The notes: a model not told the origin generated them from the sequence alone. DNA of 64,000 bases from Leucothrix mucor DSM 2157 (GCF_000419525.1 NZ_ATTE01000001.1:2216655-2280654); one strand, 5' to 3'; shown: positions 7,767 to 16,392, counted from the stretch's first letter. A program made the numbers and translations.

Positions 7767-9860
7767 ATGCTTAAACACCTTACCGGTTTTAGTACTACGC
7801 TAAAAATAACATTGCTTGTCAGCTTACTGTTCTTACTGGTAGGTATTTCTGGTTACCTCTTGATGGTCAATCAAGAGAACATCATCATTAAAAATCAATC
7901 AGTTAGTGTCGCTGAAATCGTGGCTCGTCAAGCGTCGGCTGCGCGCTCAGTTTATTCAAAAGACGTGCTTGGCAAAGTCAAAGCAGACAAGATGGGCTTT
8001 TCTGATAGGGATTACCACAATAAGACGGGTGCCCTGCCAATCCCTGCTCAATTTCTAAAAGACATGGCGATAAGAGCCTCTGAAGACTCAGAAGGCTTGT
8101 ACAAGTACCGCGCTGTAAGTAAGTGGAACCTTGCCAATAATCAAGATTTAAATAATGACTTCCTGAAAAGCGCCTGGGCAGAGCTGGAACTGCAGGACCA
8201 AGCCAATCCAAAGCAAGCCATTGACTGGAAGCCAATTTACAAAGTTCAGAAGTTCGAAGGTCAGGAAACCCTGCTCTACTTAAGAGCGGACCCGGCATCC
8301 CATGCATCCTGCGTTAGTTGTCACAACGACTATGAGAAACGCCCGAATATTATGGCGCGTCGCGTCAGTCAAAATATACAAGCCGGAAAAACTTGGCAAC
8401 AGCATCAATTGCTGGGGGCTATTTTTGTACAGATCCCAGTGGAGTCAATGCAGATAGCGGCCTCAAGCCAGAGTAAATGGACTATCTTATGGATATTGAG
8501 CGTGCTGATCTTAGGTCTCGGCGCCCTCGCCTTTTTCTTCTCTAAAGACTTGATCAAAGCCAGAAGTGTAAGAAAGCAACTTTTCTGGCAAGCCAAGCAT
8601 GACTCGCTGACCAGCTTACCGAATCGAATCAATTTTGAAGAACGCGCTCAAGAGCTCATCACCGAAGCCTTTAAAGATAATGGCACGCACGCCATGTGCT
8701 TTTTAGATCTGGATCAATTCAAACTGGTTAACGACACCTGCGGCCATGCGGTGGGTGATGAGTTACTTTGCCAAATCACTGAAGAGCTACAAGAAGGCCT
8801 AGAAGGCAATGACTTGCTAGCGCGACTGGGTGGCGATGAGTTTGGAATACTACTGACTAATTGCAGCATCGAAGCTGCCACTGCAAAAGCCAATATGCTG
8901 TGTGACCAAGTAAAAAATTATCACTTTATCCGACAGGAATACTCTTTTGATATCGGCGTGAGCATTGGTGTGGTGGCGATTAATAAAGAGTCAATCAGCG
9001 TTGATCAGCTCATGCGCTGTGCCGATTTAGCCTGCTATGCCGCAAAAGAAGCCGGCCGAAATCGGGTGCAAACCTATTATGAAAATGATGAAAACCTCAA
9101 TAACCGCAAAGGTGAAATGTCGTGGGTTTCTGGCATTCTTCGCGCGCTAAAAGAAGACCGAATCATTATCTATAGCCAGAAAATCGGCTCAGTCGCTCCA
9201 GACAGCCAATACATGCACCATGAAATACTGGTGCGCTTAATTGATAGCAATGGCGATATTGTGTCGCCGGGTGAATTTATACCGGCAGCTGAGCGTTATA
9301 ACTTAATGACTAAGCTCGATTTGGCCGTTATCAATCGCTCTTTTGCAGCCTTGAGAAACCAGTACTTTAGTGACTTGGGAAAGAATGGATTTATTTCGAT
9401 AAACCTTTCCGGACAATCTCTAAGTGACCCCCACTTTCTGCTGAATGTAAAATTTCTGATGATGCAGTATCGGGTTAACCCTACGCAAATCTGCTTTGAA
9501 ATTACAGAGTCAGCTGCCATTGCTAATCAGATTTTAGTGCAACAGTTTATGGTTGAAATGAAGCGCATCGGTATCAAATTTGCGCTGGATGACTTTGGAA
9601 CTGGCCTCAGCTCACTGACCTACCTGAAGCAATTTCCGGTTGATTATCTGAAGATTGATGGCAGCTTTATCAAAGATATTGTCTCCGACCCAATTGATAG
9701 AACGCTGGTGGATGCAATCAATAAAATGGCGCATACCATGGGCTTAAAAACGGTTGCTGAGTACGTTGAGTCAGAAGAAATCTTAAAGCTACTCAACACC
9801 ATGAACATCGATTATGCACAAGGCTATTTCATTCAAAAGCCGACGAAGGTTGAGATGTAA
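7767..9860 (+). CDS. Membrane sensor with haem-binding DUF3365-like domain, GGDEF and EAL domains
   Basis: 697 residues. A membrane helix at ~12-34 is followed by a periplasmic domain of about 190 residues, similar to DUF3365 (Tll0287-type) sensors, carrying C-V-S-C-H at 182-186, a covalent c-type haem site. A second helix near 234-257 leads to a GGDEF domain (GGDEF near 355-359) and an EAL domain. The EAL signature reads E-I-L near residue 485, with DDFGTGLSSL later. Both turnover motifs look usable, so it may make or degrade cyclic di-GMP in response to redox state or a gas ligand sensed through haem. Attachment of haem requires export and Ccm-type machinery, not visible here. Confidence 0.85.
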   Translation: MLKHLTGFSTTLKITLLVSLLFLLVGISGYLLMVNQENIIIKNQSVSVAEIVARQASAARSVYSKDVLGKVKADKMGFSDRDYHNKTGALPIPAQFLKDMAIRASEDSEGLYKYRAVSKWNLANNQDLNNDFLKSAWAELELQDQANPKQAIDWKPIYKVQKFEGQETLLYLRADPASHASCVSCHNDYEKRPNIMARRVSQNIQAGKTWQQHQLLGAIFVQIPVESMQIAASSQSKWTILWILSVLILGLGALAFFFSKDLIKARSVRKQLFWQAKHDSLTSLPNRINFEERAQELITEAFKDNGTHAMCFLDLDQFKLVNDTCGHAVGDELLCQITEELQEGLEGNDLLARLGGDEFGILLTNCSIEAATAKANMLCDQVKNYHFIRQEYSFDIGVSIGVVAINKESISVDQLMRCADLACYAAKEAGRNRVQTYYENDENLNNRKGEMSWVSGILRALKEDRIIIYSQKIGSVAPDSQYMHHEILVRLIDSNGDIVSPGEFIPAAERYNLMTKLDLAVINRSFAALRNQYFSDLGKNGFISINLSGQSLSDPHFLLNVKFLMMQYRVNPTQICFEITESAAIANQILVQQFMVEMKRIGIKFALDDFGTGLSSLTYLKQFPVDYLKIDGSFIKDIVSDPIDRTLVDAINKMAHTMGLKTVAEYVESEEILKLLNTMNIDYAQGYFIQKPTKVEM

Positions 9861-9992
9861 TGTTGTACCTGATGGCATTATCGGGTTTTCAAGCTATGAT
9901 AAGCAGACGATTACCGACAATCGAAACGAGGAGATGAAAATGAAAACAATGACCTGTAAGCAACTCGGTGGTGCCTGCGACATGGAATTTTC

Positions 9993-11528
9993 GTAACCCT
10001 TCACGGGGTTGTATTTAAGCCATCATTCGTTATGATTAGATAATGAACAAACTTACCGAGGCACTTTTCAATCATCAACTACCCACTGAGCTTGCGGCTT
10101 CGCAGCAGCTCAATCGTCAGTTATTGGACTTAGTGGCTCAACTAGAGCAACGGGTGGCTGAGCTGGAAGACAACACGGGTAACGGGAGCTCTTCCAGAAA
10201 TTCATCCAAGCCGCCCTCTCAGGATTCGCCAGAACAGCGCGCTAAGCGCGAGAAAAAACCAAAGAGTCCTCGCAAGAAAGGGGCACAGCCCGGTCATCAG
10301 GGACATCAACGTGTGCGGGTCGAGCTTTCTGCTGCTGATGAGCAAATTCATTACTATCCGGATACTCAGTGCAGTTGTGGAGCCCTCTGTGATTTATCTC
10401 AGGAGCCTTACCAGCGGCATCAAGTCTTTGACCTTCCCGAAGTACGCAGCGAAATTACCGAGCATTGTCTTTATGATGCAATATGCCCTCGTTGCCAGAT
10501 GCGTCGGATTGCTCATTTACCAGACACGATACCCCGCGGACAAATGGGGCCAGGGTTAATCAGCTGGATTACGTTGATGAATGGGGCTTACGCCTTATCC
10601 ATTTCAAACATCCAACGATTACTGAACGATCAATGGCAACTCTCCTTCAGCACGGGTGCAGTGAGTCAAGCTACCCGTTCAGTAACGGAATGGTTATTGC
10701 CACTTTATCAGCAGGTCGGCCAAGCCGTCCGCGAGCTGCCCATCGCCCATGCGGATGAAACCAGTCATTACCGCAATAGCGAGCGGCGTTGGCTCTGGGT
10801 GCTTTGTTCGTCACAGGTCGTCTACTTTCTAGTTCACTATTCTCGGGGTAAAGGCGCAGCCAATGGCTTACTGGATGAATTTGATGGCATACTCGTGACC
10901 GATCAACATGGCGGTTACAACGATTACCCTATCGAAAAACGCCAACTTTGCTGGGCGCATATTATCCGTAAGTTCAAGAAAATATCAGAGCGCGTGGGAC
11001 GGTCGGGTGTGCTGGGAAAACAGCTCTGGCGATTATCCCGCTTGATTGTTCACTTCCGTAATCGTTGGCGATCTGACGGTTATTCTGATACCTGTTATCA
11101 CGCTCGAATGCTGCGATTTAAACAGTGGATGCACCGCTTACTCAACTTGGGTCTTGAAGTGGAATCAGCTAATGTGGAACAAAAAGCCAGCAAGACAGCC
11201 AATCAATGCAAACGTTTACTGATCGATGAATCCATGCTCTGGACGTTTTTACAGGGTCGTACGATTCCCATGACAAACAATGCAGCGGAACGCGCGATAC
11301 GCCCTTATGTGATCTGGCGTAAAACCAGCTTCTTCAGTCAATCGGCCCGAGGGGATCAGTTCCGTCCGGTGATTCTGACCCTGACTGAAACGTGTAAGCG
11401 CCTGGGCTTGGGTGTTTATGAGATATTGAGAAAAGTGTGTAAACAAGGCTTGCGTGGTGAAGCGATTACCGTACGGCTGCCATTAGGTCATCAAGCTATA
11501 TCGACCTAAGCCCCCCGTGAATGGTTAC
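9993..11528 (+). mobile_element. IS66-family insertion sequence, copy 1 (1536 bp)
   Basis: Ends are GTAACCCTTCACGGGG on the left and its inverted copy on the right, with one mismatch (CCCCGTGAATGGTTAC). The flanks carry the 9-bp direct repeat GGAATTTTC at 9984-9992 and 11529-11537. The element holds only a transposase gene, without the tnpA and tnpB accessory genes of classical IS66, as in the ISBst12-like subgroup. It disrupts a DUF1059-like gene. Its length is identical to copy 2 at 20805-22340. Confidence 0.92.
10043..11509 (+). CDS. IS66-family transposase, copy 1
   Basis: 488 residues. It has an N-terminal coiled-coil (LNRQLLDLVAQLEQRVAELE), the IS66 linker SSRNSSKPPSQDSP, a basic stretch, and a zinc-finger-like C-S-C-G...C-P-R-C region. 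A DDE catalytic core follows: D238 in HADETSHYRN, D287 in TDQHGGYNDY and E416 in NNAAERAIRP. The C-terminal IS66 tail (TCKRLGLGVYEILRKV) is present. It appears intact. It differs from the copy-2 protein at many scattered positions while keeping equal length, so the two are related but not recent duplicates. Confidence 0.93.
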   Translation: MNKLTEALFNHQLPTELAASQQLNRQLLDLVAQLEQRVAELEDNTGNGSSSRNSSKPPSQDSPEQRAKREKKPKSPRKKGAQPGHQGHQRVRVELSAADEQIHYYPDTQCSCGALCDLSQEPYQRHQVFDLPEVRSEITEHCLYDAICPRCQMRRIAHLPDTIPRGQMGPGLISWITLMNGAYALSISNIQRLLNDQWQLSFSTGAVSQATRSVTEWLLPLYQQVGQAVRELPIAHADETSHYRNSERRWLWVLCSSQVVYFLVHYSRGKGAANGLLDEFDGILVTDQHGGYNDYPIEKRQLCWAHIIRKFKKISERVGRSGVLGKQLWRLSRLIVHFRNRWRSDGYSDTCYHARMLRFKQWMHRLLNLGLEVESANVEQKASKTANQCKRLLIDESMLWTFLQGRTIPMTNNAAERAIRPYVIWRKTSFFSQSARGDQFRPVILTLTETCKRLGLGVYEILRKVCKQGLRGEAITVRLPLGHQAIST

Positions 11529-11712
11529 GGAATTTTCAGCGGATACCTTCGAGGAAATCGCCAAGCTGAGCCAGCAACATGGCACTGAAATGTTTAAGAA
11601 AAAAGACCCCAATCATCTGGTAGCTATGGCTGCCATGCAAAAGCTCATGCAGTCCCCAGATGAAATGAATCAATGGTTTGAATCCAAACGAAAAGAGTTC
11701 GAAGCGCTTTAA

Positions 11713-12034
11713 AACGCACAATCTGTTTTAGCTCGCAGCCAAGCCTACCTTTATACATAGCGCTAAATAATCGAAAATGTGGTAGGCTACGTGATCTTGT
11801 TGTTATCCCCACGTTGATCAACGAATAACCGTTGCATCAACCGCATCATTTTTATCGTAGCCACTGAAATGCTGGCTGCGCAGTTATCTAAACGCTCGTT
11901 TATTTCAGCTAACTCCTGAACCTGCCTTCCTATACGCAGCGATTTTGTCGTCTGCGGAGTCCGGTCCTGTGCCGGCAGTATTCCCATTTGCTTAGTATCA
12001 ATCAAGATTATTAAGTGTCACCTTCCGGATCACT
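11713..12034. other. Intergenic region, no supported gene
   Basis: 322 bp between the split DUF1059-like gene and the phosphatidyltransferase gene. The only open frame is a 72-codon minus-strand stretch (11787-12005) starting with TTG and lacking a good ribosome site; it matches no family I recognise. The promoter of the lipid-synthesis pair must lie here, but no consensus pair stands out. Confidence 0.5.
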
Positions 12035-12688
12035 ATGACTACGACCAACGCCGAATTTCGAGAGCCACAACCGACCATCCTGTCCTTTGTTAAAGACCTC
12101 CCCAATCTTTGCTCATTGGCAGGATTAGCCTGCACCATTTTATCCATCTACTTCAGTATTCTGGGTGTGTTTTACGCCGCGATGATTGGCATGGTTTGGG
12201 CGGTTGCCTTTGACTGGGCCGATGGATTGATTGCACGCAGAATGCAAGGTCGGACAGGCCATCAGCGCGTGTTTGGTGGTCAGCTGGATGTGCTTATCGA
12301 TATCGTGAGCTATGGCGTTGCACCGGCCGTTTTGCTGTTGAGCTATGGTCATTTCGAGCCGGTATTTCTGATTGGTGCCTTCATTATGCTCGCAGCAAGT
12401 GCGATTCGCTTGAGCTATTTCAGCACTTTCGGGCTTTCTGGTGAATCCAAATACACCGGGCTGGCGCTGGATAATAATAGCTTGATATTAGTCTCCGTTT
12501 TCCTACTCGAAGCCGTGTTTAGCCAAAGTGTTTTCACGGTTGTGCTATACGCTAGCGGCGTGACACTGGCGGTTCTTAATGTGTCGCAAATCAAAACCCC
12601 GAAGCTCTCCGGTAATCCACGCAATGTGTATATTCTGGCGTTTTATACGCTGGCAATAACAGCAATTTATGCCTGGAAACTCTTATGA
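12035..12688 (+). CDS. CDP-alcohol phosphatidyltransferase family protein (PssA-like)
   Basis: 217 residues, about six to seven membrane helices. The CDP-alcohol phosphotransferase signature is present: D-W-A-D-G-L-I-A-R, then FGGQLDVLID, supplying the conserved aspartates that bind metal and the CDP group. The spacer between AR and GGQLD is slightly longer than the textbook x8. The family moves a phospho-alcohol between a CDP-linked donor and an alcohol, as in phosphatidylserine synthase. Its stop overlaps the ATG of a cytidylyltransferase (ATGA), pointing to coupled translation and a shared pathway. The actual alcohol is unknown; serine, inositol, glycerol or ethanolamine-type substrates are possible. 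Confidence 0.82.
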   Translation: MTTTNAEFREPQPTILSFVKDLPNLCSLAGLACTILSIYFSILGVFYAAMIGMVWAVAFDWADGLIARRMQGRTGHQRVFGGQLDVLIDIVSYGVAPAVLLLSYGHFEPVFLIGAFIMLAASAIRLSYFSTFGLSGESKYTGLALDNNSLILVSVFLLEAVFSQSVFTVVLYASGVTLAVLNVSQIKTPKLSGNPRNVYILAFYTLAITAIYAWKLL

Positions 12689-13128
12689 TCGTTTATACGG
12701 TTGGCACCTTTGATTTACTGCATGTAGGACACTTGGCACTACTGGAATATTGCGGAACATTAGGCAATGTCGTCGCCGTTGGGGTCGCCTCTGATCGCGT
12801 GGTGAACTCTTACAAGCCCAATGTACCGGTTATTCCCCTTGATCAACGCACTGAAATGCTCAAAGCCTTACGCTGTGTTGATATTGTGCGCCCCTATCAT
12901 GATCTTGAATATGTTTCTGGCTGCAAAGAGCTGGACGTGGATATATTTGTTGTGGGAGAAGATTGGGGCAGCAAACCCCATAATATCGCAGTGGAGTCTT
13001 ACCTAAAAAGCAAAGGCAAAGAAATCATTCAGGTGCGCTATAACCCTCGAACCTCTTCTTCGAAGATCAAACGCAATACCATTGCGCAGACTCATAGAAG
13101 AAACCATATAGAGCAAATTGTTGCTTAA
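12685..13128 (+). CDS. Cytidylyltransferase-like protein (TagD/ECT type)
   Basis: 147 residues. The nucleotidyltransferase motif H-V-G-H at 13-16 follows GTFDLLHVGH, and R-T-S-S-S-K-I-K at ~122-129 is the second binding motif (RTxxxSxxI-like) of glycerol-3-phosphate, choline- or ethanolamine-phosphate cytidylyltransferases. VVGEDWGSK is also family-typical. It should convert CTP and a phospho-alcohol to a CDP-alcohol. It overlaps the phosphatidyltransferase gene by 4 bp. Together the two could activate a head group and attach it to a lipid, as in a Kennedy-type route. Single-domain length matches bacterial TagD. Confidence 0.82.
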   Translation: MIVYTVGTFDLLHVGHLALLEYCGTLGNVVAVGVASDRVVNSYKPNVPVIPLDQRTEMLKALRCVDIVRPYHDLEYVSGCKELDVDIFVVGEDWGSKPHNIAVESYLKSKGKEIIQVRYNPRTSSSKIKRNTIAQTHRRNHIEQIVA

Positions 13129-13227
13129 CATTAGGTAATCAGCAGAAACTAATGCGCTCGATGTGTGAACTGAATCGGTGATTTGAGTCTAACTAAGGAA
13201 TTAGATTCCCTTCAGGAGAGACTCAAA

Positions 13228-14028
13228 GTGAAATCACACACCGCTGCGCGAAGAGATTTGCTCAAAGTTTTTGGTGCCGCCTCATTAGGTAGCTTAGTTG
13301 GTTATACTGGCCAGCAAAATCTAGCCACAGCAGCCGGTAACGGCCAATGGCTGGCGGGAGGCACCAATCTTATTAAAGCCGCTTACCCTGCCACTGATAT
13401 TTTCAATAGCCAGAATGCCTGCCAAGTCGCACTCACTCAATCGACCACCCGAGGTCCTTGTTATTTCTCAGATGATAAAGGTGAAGATATTTCACTGGGA
13501 TTACGTGGCCTACCGATGCAACTCTGCTTGCAACTGATTGATCGCCAGTGCCGCCCTTTACGTGGTTACCAGATTGAAGTCTGGCATTGCGATACACGGG
13601 GTGTGTATTCGGCCGATACCCGCAATAGTACCAGTAGCAATCGCTTCTCAGCACGATTTTGCAGTGCCGGTGATGCCGCCGCTCAAAACAGCGCGTGGTT
13701 TCGGGGTGTCTTAACCACCGATGCGGATGGGCGCGTAAACTTCAAAACGATTTTTCCGGGTTGGTATCCGGGGCGCACGATTCATATCCATTTTGCGGTC
13801 AGCAATGGCCAGCACTCATCCCTTGTCTCGCAATTTTGCTTTAGTGATGCCATGGCCAAAGCCATTTGCACGGGTCATCCGGATTATCGCCAACGCGGTG
13901 AACAAGACACACCTCACGAAAATGGTGGCGATGGCGTGTATAGATCGCGCTCCGCAGACTTCTTGTTCAACACCCAAAACAATGCGGATGGCTCACTTCT
14001 AGCCTACCGAACCATCCAAGTTTCCTGA
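13228..14028 (+). CDS. Exported intradiol ring-cleavage dioxygenase-like protein
   Basis: About 266 residues from GTG at 13228, chosen because AGGAG lies about 10 nt upstream and the protein then opens with a twin-arginine signal (ARRDLLKVFGAASLGSL). A TTG at 13183 is a less likely start. The catalytic core keeps the four Fe(III) ligands expected of protocatechuate/catechol dioxygenases: Tyr in RGVYSAD and Tyr-His-His in GWYPGRTIHIHF. An early TRGPCYFSDD segment matches family members annotated as secreted dioxygenase-like proteins. Tat export would fit folding with iron before export. The substrate is unknown; it lies 100 bp after the lipid-synthesis pair. Confidence 0.8.
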   Translation: MKSHTAARRDLLKVFGAASLGSLVGYTGQQNLATAAGNGQWLAGGTNLIKAAYPATDIFNSQNACQVALTQSTTRGPCYFSDDKGEDISLGLRGLPMQLCLQLIDRQCRPLRGYQIEVWHCDTRGVYSADTRNSTSSNRFSARFCSAGDAAAQNSAWFRGVLTTDADGRVNFKTIFPGWYPGRTIHIHFAVSNGQHSSLVSQFCFSDAMAKAICTGHPDYRQRGEQDTPHENGGDGVYRSRSADFLFNTQNNADGSLLAYRTIQVS

Positions 14029-14039
14029 TTCGCAAGCAC

Positions 14040-14077
14040 AAAAAAATCCGGCCAACTCATTACAAGTAGGCCGGATT
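14040..14077 (-). terminator. Rho-independent terminator (possibly bidirectional)
   Basis: AATCCGGCC (14045-14053) pairs perfectly with GGCCGGATT (14069-14077). Read on the minus strand the stem is followed by a run of seven T, terminating the TVP38-flavoprotein gene. On the plus strand the T-tract is weak, but it also lies 16 bp after the dioxygenase stop. Confidence 0.8.
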
Positions 14078-14121
14078 GATTTAGCTTAGTGTGTCAGCTA
14101 TCGGATTCACTCAATCCGCGA

Positions 14122-16254
14122 TTAGCCTCGACGCCATGTGTGGAACTTCTCAACATAGCTCAGCAGCTTCTCAGGTGCATGAGTACGCTTCCAGTTACCG
14201 GCAGCGGCCTTGTTAGACTCAGACATGGTTGGGTAGATATGAATCGTGCCCAAAATCTTATTCAAGCCAAGGTTGTACTTCATCGCCAGAATAAACTCAG
14301 GAATCAAGTCACCTGCGCCTTTACCCACAATCGTTACACCCAAAATCTTATCTTTGCCCGGAACGGTCAGAACTTTTACCGAACCTTCATCGCTGCTATC
14401 GGCAATGGCACGGTCAGAATCATCCAGACCGTAAGTGGTTACTTCATAAGCGATGCCTTGATCTTTAGCATCTTTCTCATTCAGGCCAACACGTGCCACT
14501 TCAGGGTCAGTAAATGTCGCCCAAGGAATCACTCGGTAATCCACTTTGAAGCGTTTGAATGTACCAAACAAGGCATTCACACTGGCATACCATGCTTGAT
14601 GTGAAGCGGTATGGGTAAACTGGTATGGACCAGCCACATCACCTACGGCATAGATATTCGGGAAGTTAGTCGTTAGGAACGCATCCGTACCTACCGTACC
14701 GCGCTTGCTGATCTCAACGCCCAGCTCCTGCAAACCAAATCCTTCGATATTTGGCTTACGACCTAGTGCCAGTAATACGCGATCGAATGGAATCTTACGG
14801 CTATTGCCATCATGTTCACACACGATGTACTGCTGACCATCTTCAACCACAAACTCGGTTGCACGGTGTGAAGTCAGTACTTCGATGCCATCATCCTGGA
14901 AGCGCTGATTCATCAGGCTAGCCACTTCATCATCTTCACGAATCATGATCTGTGGTGCCATTTCAATTAGCGATACTTTAGAACCTAAGCGTGCAAATGA
15001 CTGCGCCAACTCACAACCGATCGGTCCACCACCCAGCACAACCAGGCGCTCAGGCTGCTCTTCGATTTCCCACAAGTTGTCACTGGTTAGGTAATCAATC
15101 TGATCCAGGCCTTTAATGGGCGGAACTAAAGGACGTGCGCCCGTGGCAATAATAATGTTCTTACTAGTCAGTACTTCGCCGTTTACTTCAACGCGGTATG
15201 GGTCGATGATTTTGGCTTCGCCAGTAATCACATCCACACCCAGTTTAGTGTAACGCTCAACCGAGTCATGTGGCTCAATCGCTTTAATCACGCCATGTAC
15301 CCGCTGCATGACTTCTTTGAAATCAAACTCAGGCTGCATGTTTTTCAGGCCGTATTTATCAGCGTGCTTCGCTTCATGAACGGCTTTAGCAGTACGAATC
15401 AGCGCTTTACTTGGCACACAGCCGGTATTCAAACAATCACCGCCCATTTTATGCTTTTCAATAAGACCAACTTTAGCTTTTACGGCAGCAGCGATATAAG
15501 CAGAAACTAATCCACCAGAACCTGCACCAATTACTAATAAGTTAAAATCAAACTTTTCAGGTTTATTATAAGCAGCAAGGACTTTATTCCCGCGAATCTT
15601 ATCCATTACTTTTTTGGCAATCATTGGGAATACTCCGAGTAAGGCAAATGCAATTATTAAACCAGGTGACAAAATACCTGATAGTGAATCAATTTTAGCA
15701 AGCTGAGTACCGGCATACACAAACACCGCCGTACCCGCTAACATTCCAATCTGGCTAACCCAAGCGAAGGTTATAGTTTTGATATGGGTAAAACCCATCA
15801 ACAGATTGACTAAGAAAAATGGGAACAAAGGCACCAGGCGCATCGCAAATAAGTACAGCGGGCCTTCTTTTTCAACGCCTTCGTTAATGACGCGTAGCTT
15901 GTCGGCATAACGTTGTTGCAGCGTATCGCGGAACAAGTAACGCGCCACCAGAAATGCCAGCGTAGCACCAAGAGTACTAGCAAACGATACAATGATCAGA
16001 CCCGTTAGCAGGCCAAATAAGGCACCGGCCAGTACCGTCATAATCGCAGCGCCCGGTAACGATAAAGCCGCCATCACTACGTAAATTGCAAAGAACAAAA
16101 GCAACGTCAGCAGCGTATTGTTCTGGTAAAAGTCGTTAAAGTCTTCTTGTTTTGCCTTAATGAATTCCAGCGAAAAATATTGCTGTAAATCAAATAAGAA
16201 AAATGCCGCAATTAATACTGCGATCACTCCGACTATTATCAGTTTTTTATTCAT
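14122..16254 (-). CDS. TVP38/TMEM64-family membrane domain fused to FAD-dependent disulfide oxidoreductase
   Basis: 710 residues. Residues ~1-220 are hydrophobic and contain the VTT/DedA-like motif (LPGAAIMTVLAGALFGLLTG, then FPFFLVNLLMGFTHI). From ~235 a class I flavin disulfide reductase follows: FAD-binding GAGSGGLVSAYIAA, redox pair in GGDCLNTGCVPSK (~273-278), NAD(P)-binding GGGPIGCELAQSF, FAD motif YAVGDVAG, and a dimerisation domain (TFTDPEVARVGL). The final H-x-x-x-x-E of lipoamide reductases reads IHIYPTMSESN, as in mercuric-reductase-like relatives. AAAGGTAAGCC precedes the ATG. The membrane anchor suggests electron transfer to a membrane or envelope thiol. The partner is unknown. 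Confidence 0.88.
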   Translation of the reverse strand: MNKKLIIVGVIAVLIAAFFLFDLQQYFSLEFIKAKQEDFNDFYQNNTLLTLLLFFAIYVVMAALSLPGAAIMTVLAGALFGLLTGLIIVSFASTLGATLAFLVARYLFRDTLQQRYADKLRVINEGVEKEGPLYLFAMRLVPLFPFFLVNLLMGFTHIKTITFAWVSQIGMLAGTAVFVYAGTQLAKIDSLSGILSPGLIIAFALLGVFPMIAKKVMDKIRGNKVLAAYNKPEKFDFNLLVIGAGSGGLVSAYIAAAVKAKVGLIEKHKMGGDCLNTGCVPSKALIRTAKAVHEAKHADKYGLKNMQPEFDFKEVMQRVHGVIKAIEPHDSVERYTKLGVDVITGEAKIIDPYRVEVNGEVLTSKNIIIATGARPLVPPIKGLDQIDYLTSDNLWEIEEQPERLVVLGGGPIGCELAQSFARLGSKVSLIEMAPQIMIREDDEVASLMNQRFQDDGIEVLTSHRATEFVVEDGQQYIVCEHDGNSRKIPFDRVLLALGRKPNIEGFGLQELGVEISKRGTVGTDAFLTTNFPNIYAVGDVAGPYQFTHTASHQAWYASVNALFGTFKRFKVDYRVIPWATFTDPEVARVGLNEKDAKDQGIAYEVTTYGLDDSDRAIADSSDEGSVKVLTVPGKDKILGVTIVGKGAGDLIPEFILAMKYNLGLNKILGTIHIYPTMSESNKAAAGNWKRTHAPEKLLSYVEKFHTWRRG

Positions 16255-16392
16255 GGCTTACCTTTGTAGGTTTATAAATGTGTAATTAGCTTATTTTACG
16301 CAGCAGATACATGCTTGGATGCTGAACGGATGAAATGAATTAATTTTTTTGCTGCACTTGCACTACGAAACACTAGCGGAGTCAGGCTTTCT

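Larger units (their letters stand above)
9940..11712 (+). pseudogene. DUF1059-like small protein gene split by an IS66-family element
   Basis: The 5' piece (9940-9992) encodes MKTMTCKQLGGACDMEFS and the 3' piece (11529-11712) encodes ...ADTFEEIAKLSQQHGTEMF to ...SKRKEFEAL. Removing the insertion sequence and one copy of the 9-bp repeat GGAATTTTC joins them in frame to a protein of about 77 residues with the DUF1059 pattern (C-x-x-LGG-x-CD, then TFEEIA...HG). ATG at 9940 was chosen because GAGGAG lies 6 nt upstream; the ATG at 9934 abuts it. The gene follows the GGDEF/EAL gene by 79 bp. Function of DUF1059 proteins is not established; conserved cysteines suggest metal binding. Confidence 0.85.

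Noticed and set aside
11787-12005. 72-codon minus-strand frame
   Set aside because: TTG start, no Shine-Dalgarno sequence and no family recognised.
14089-14604. 171-codon plus-strand frame
   Set aside because: Antisense to the C-terminal part of the flavin disulfide reductase; no independent support.
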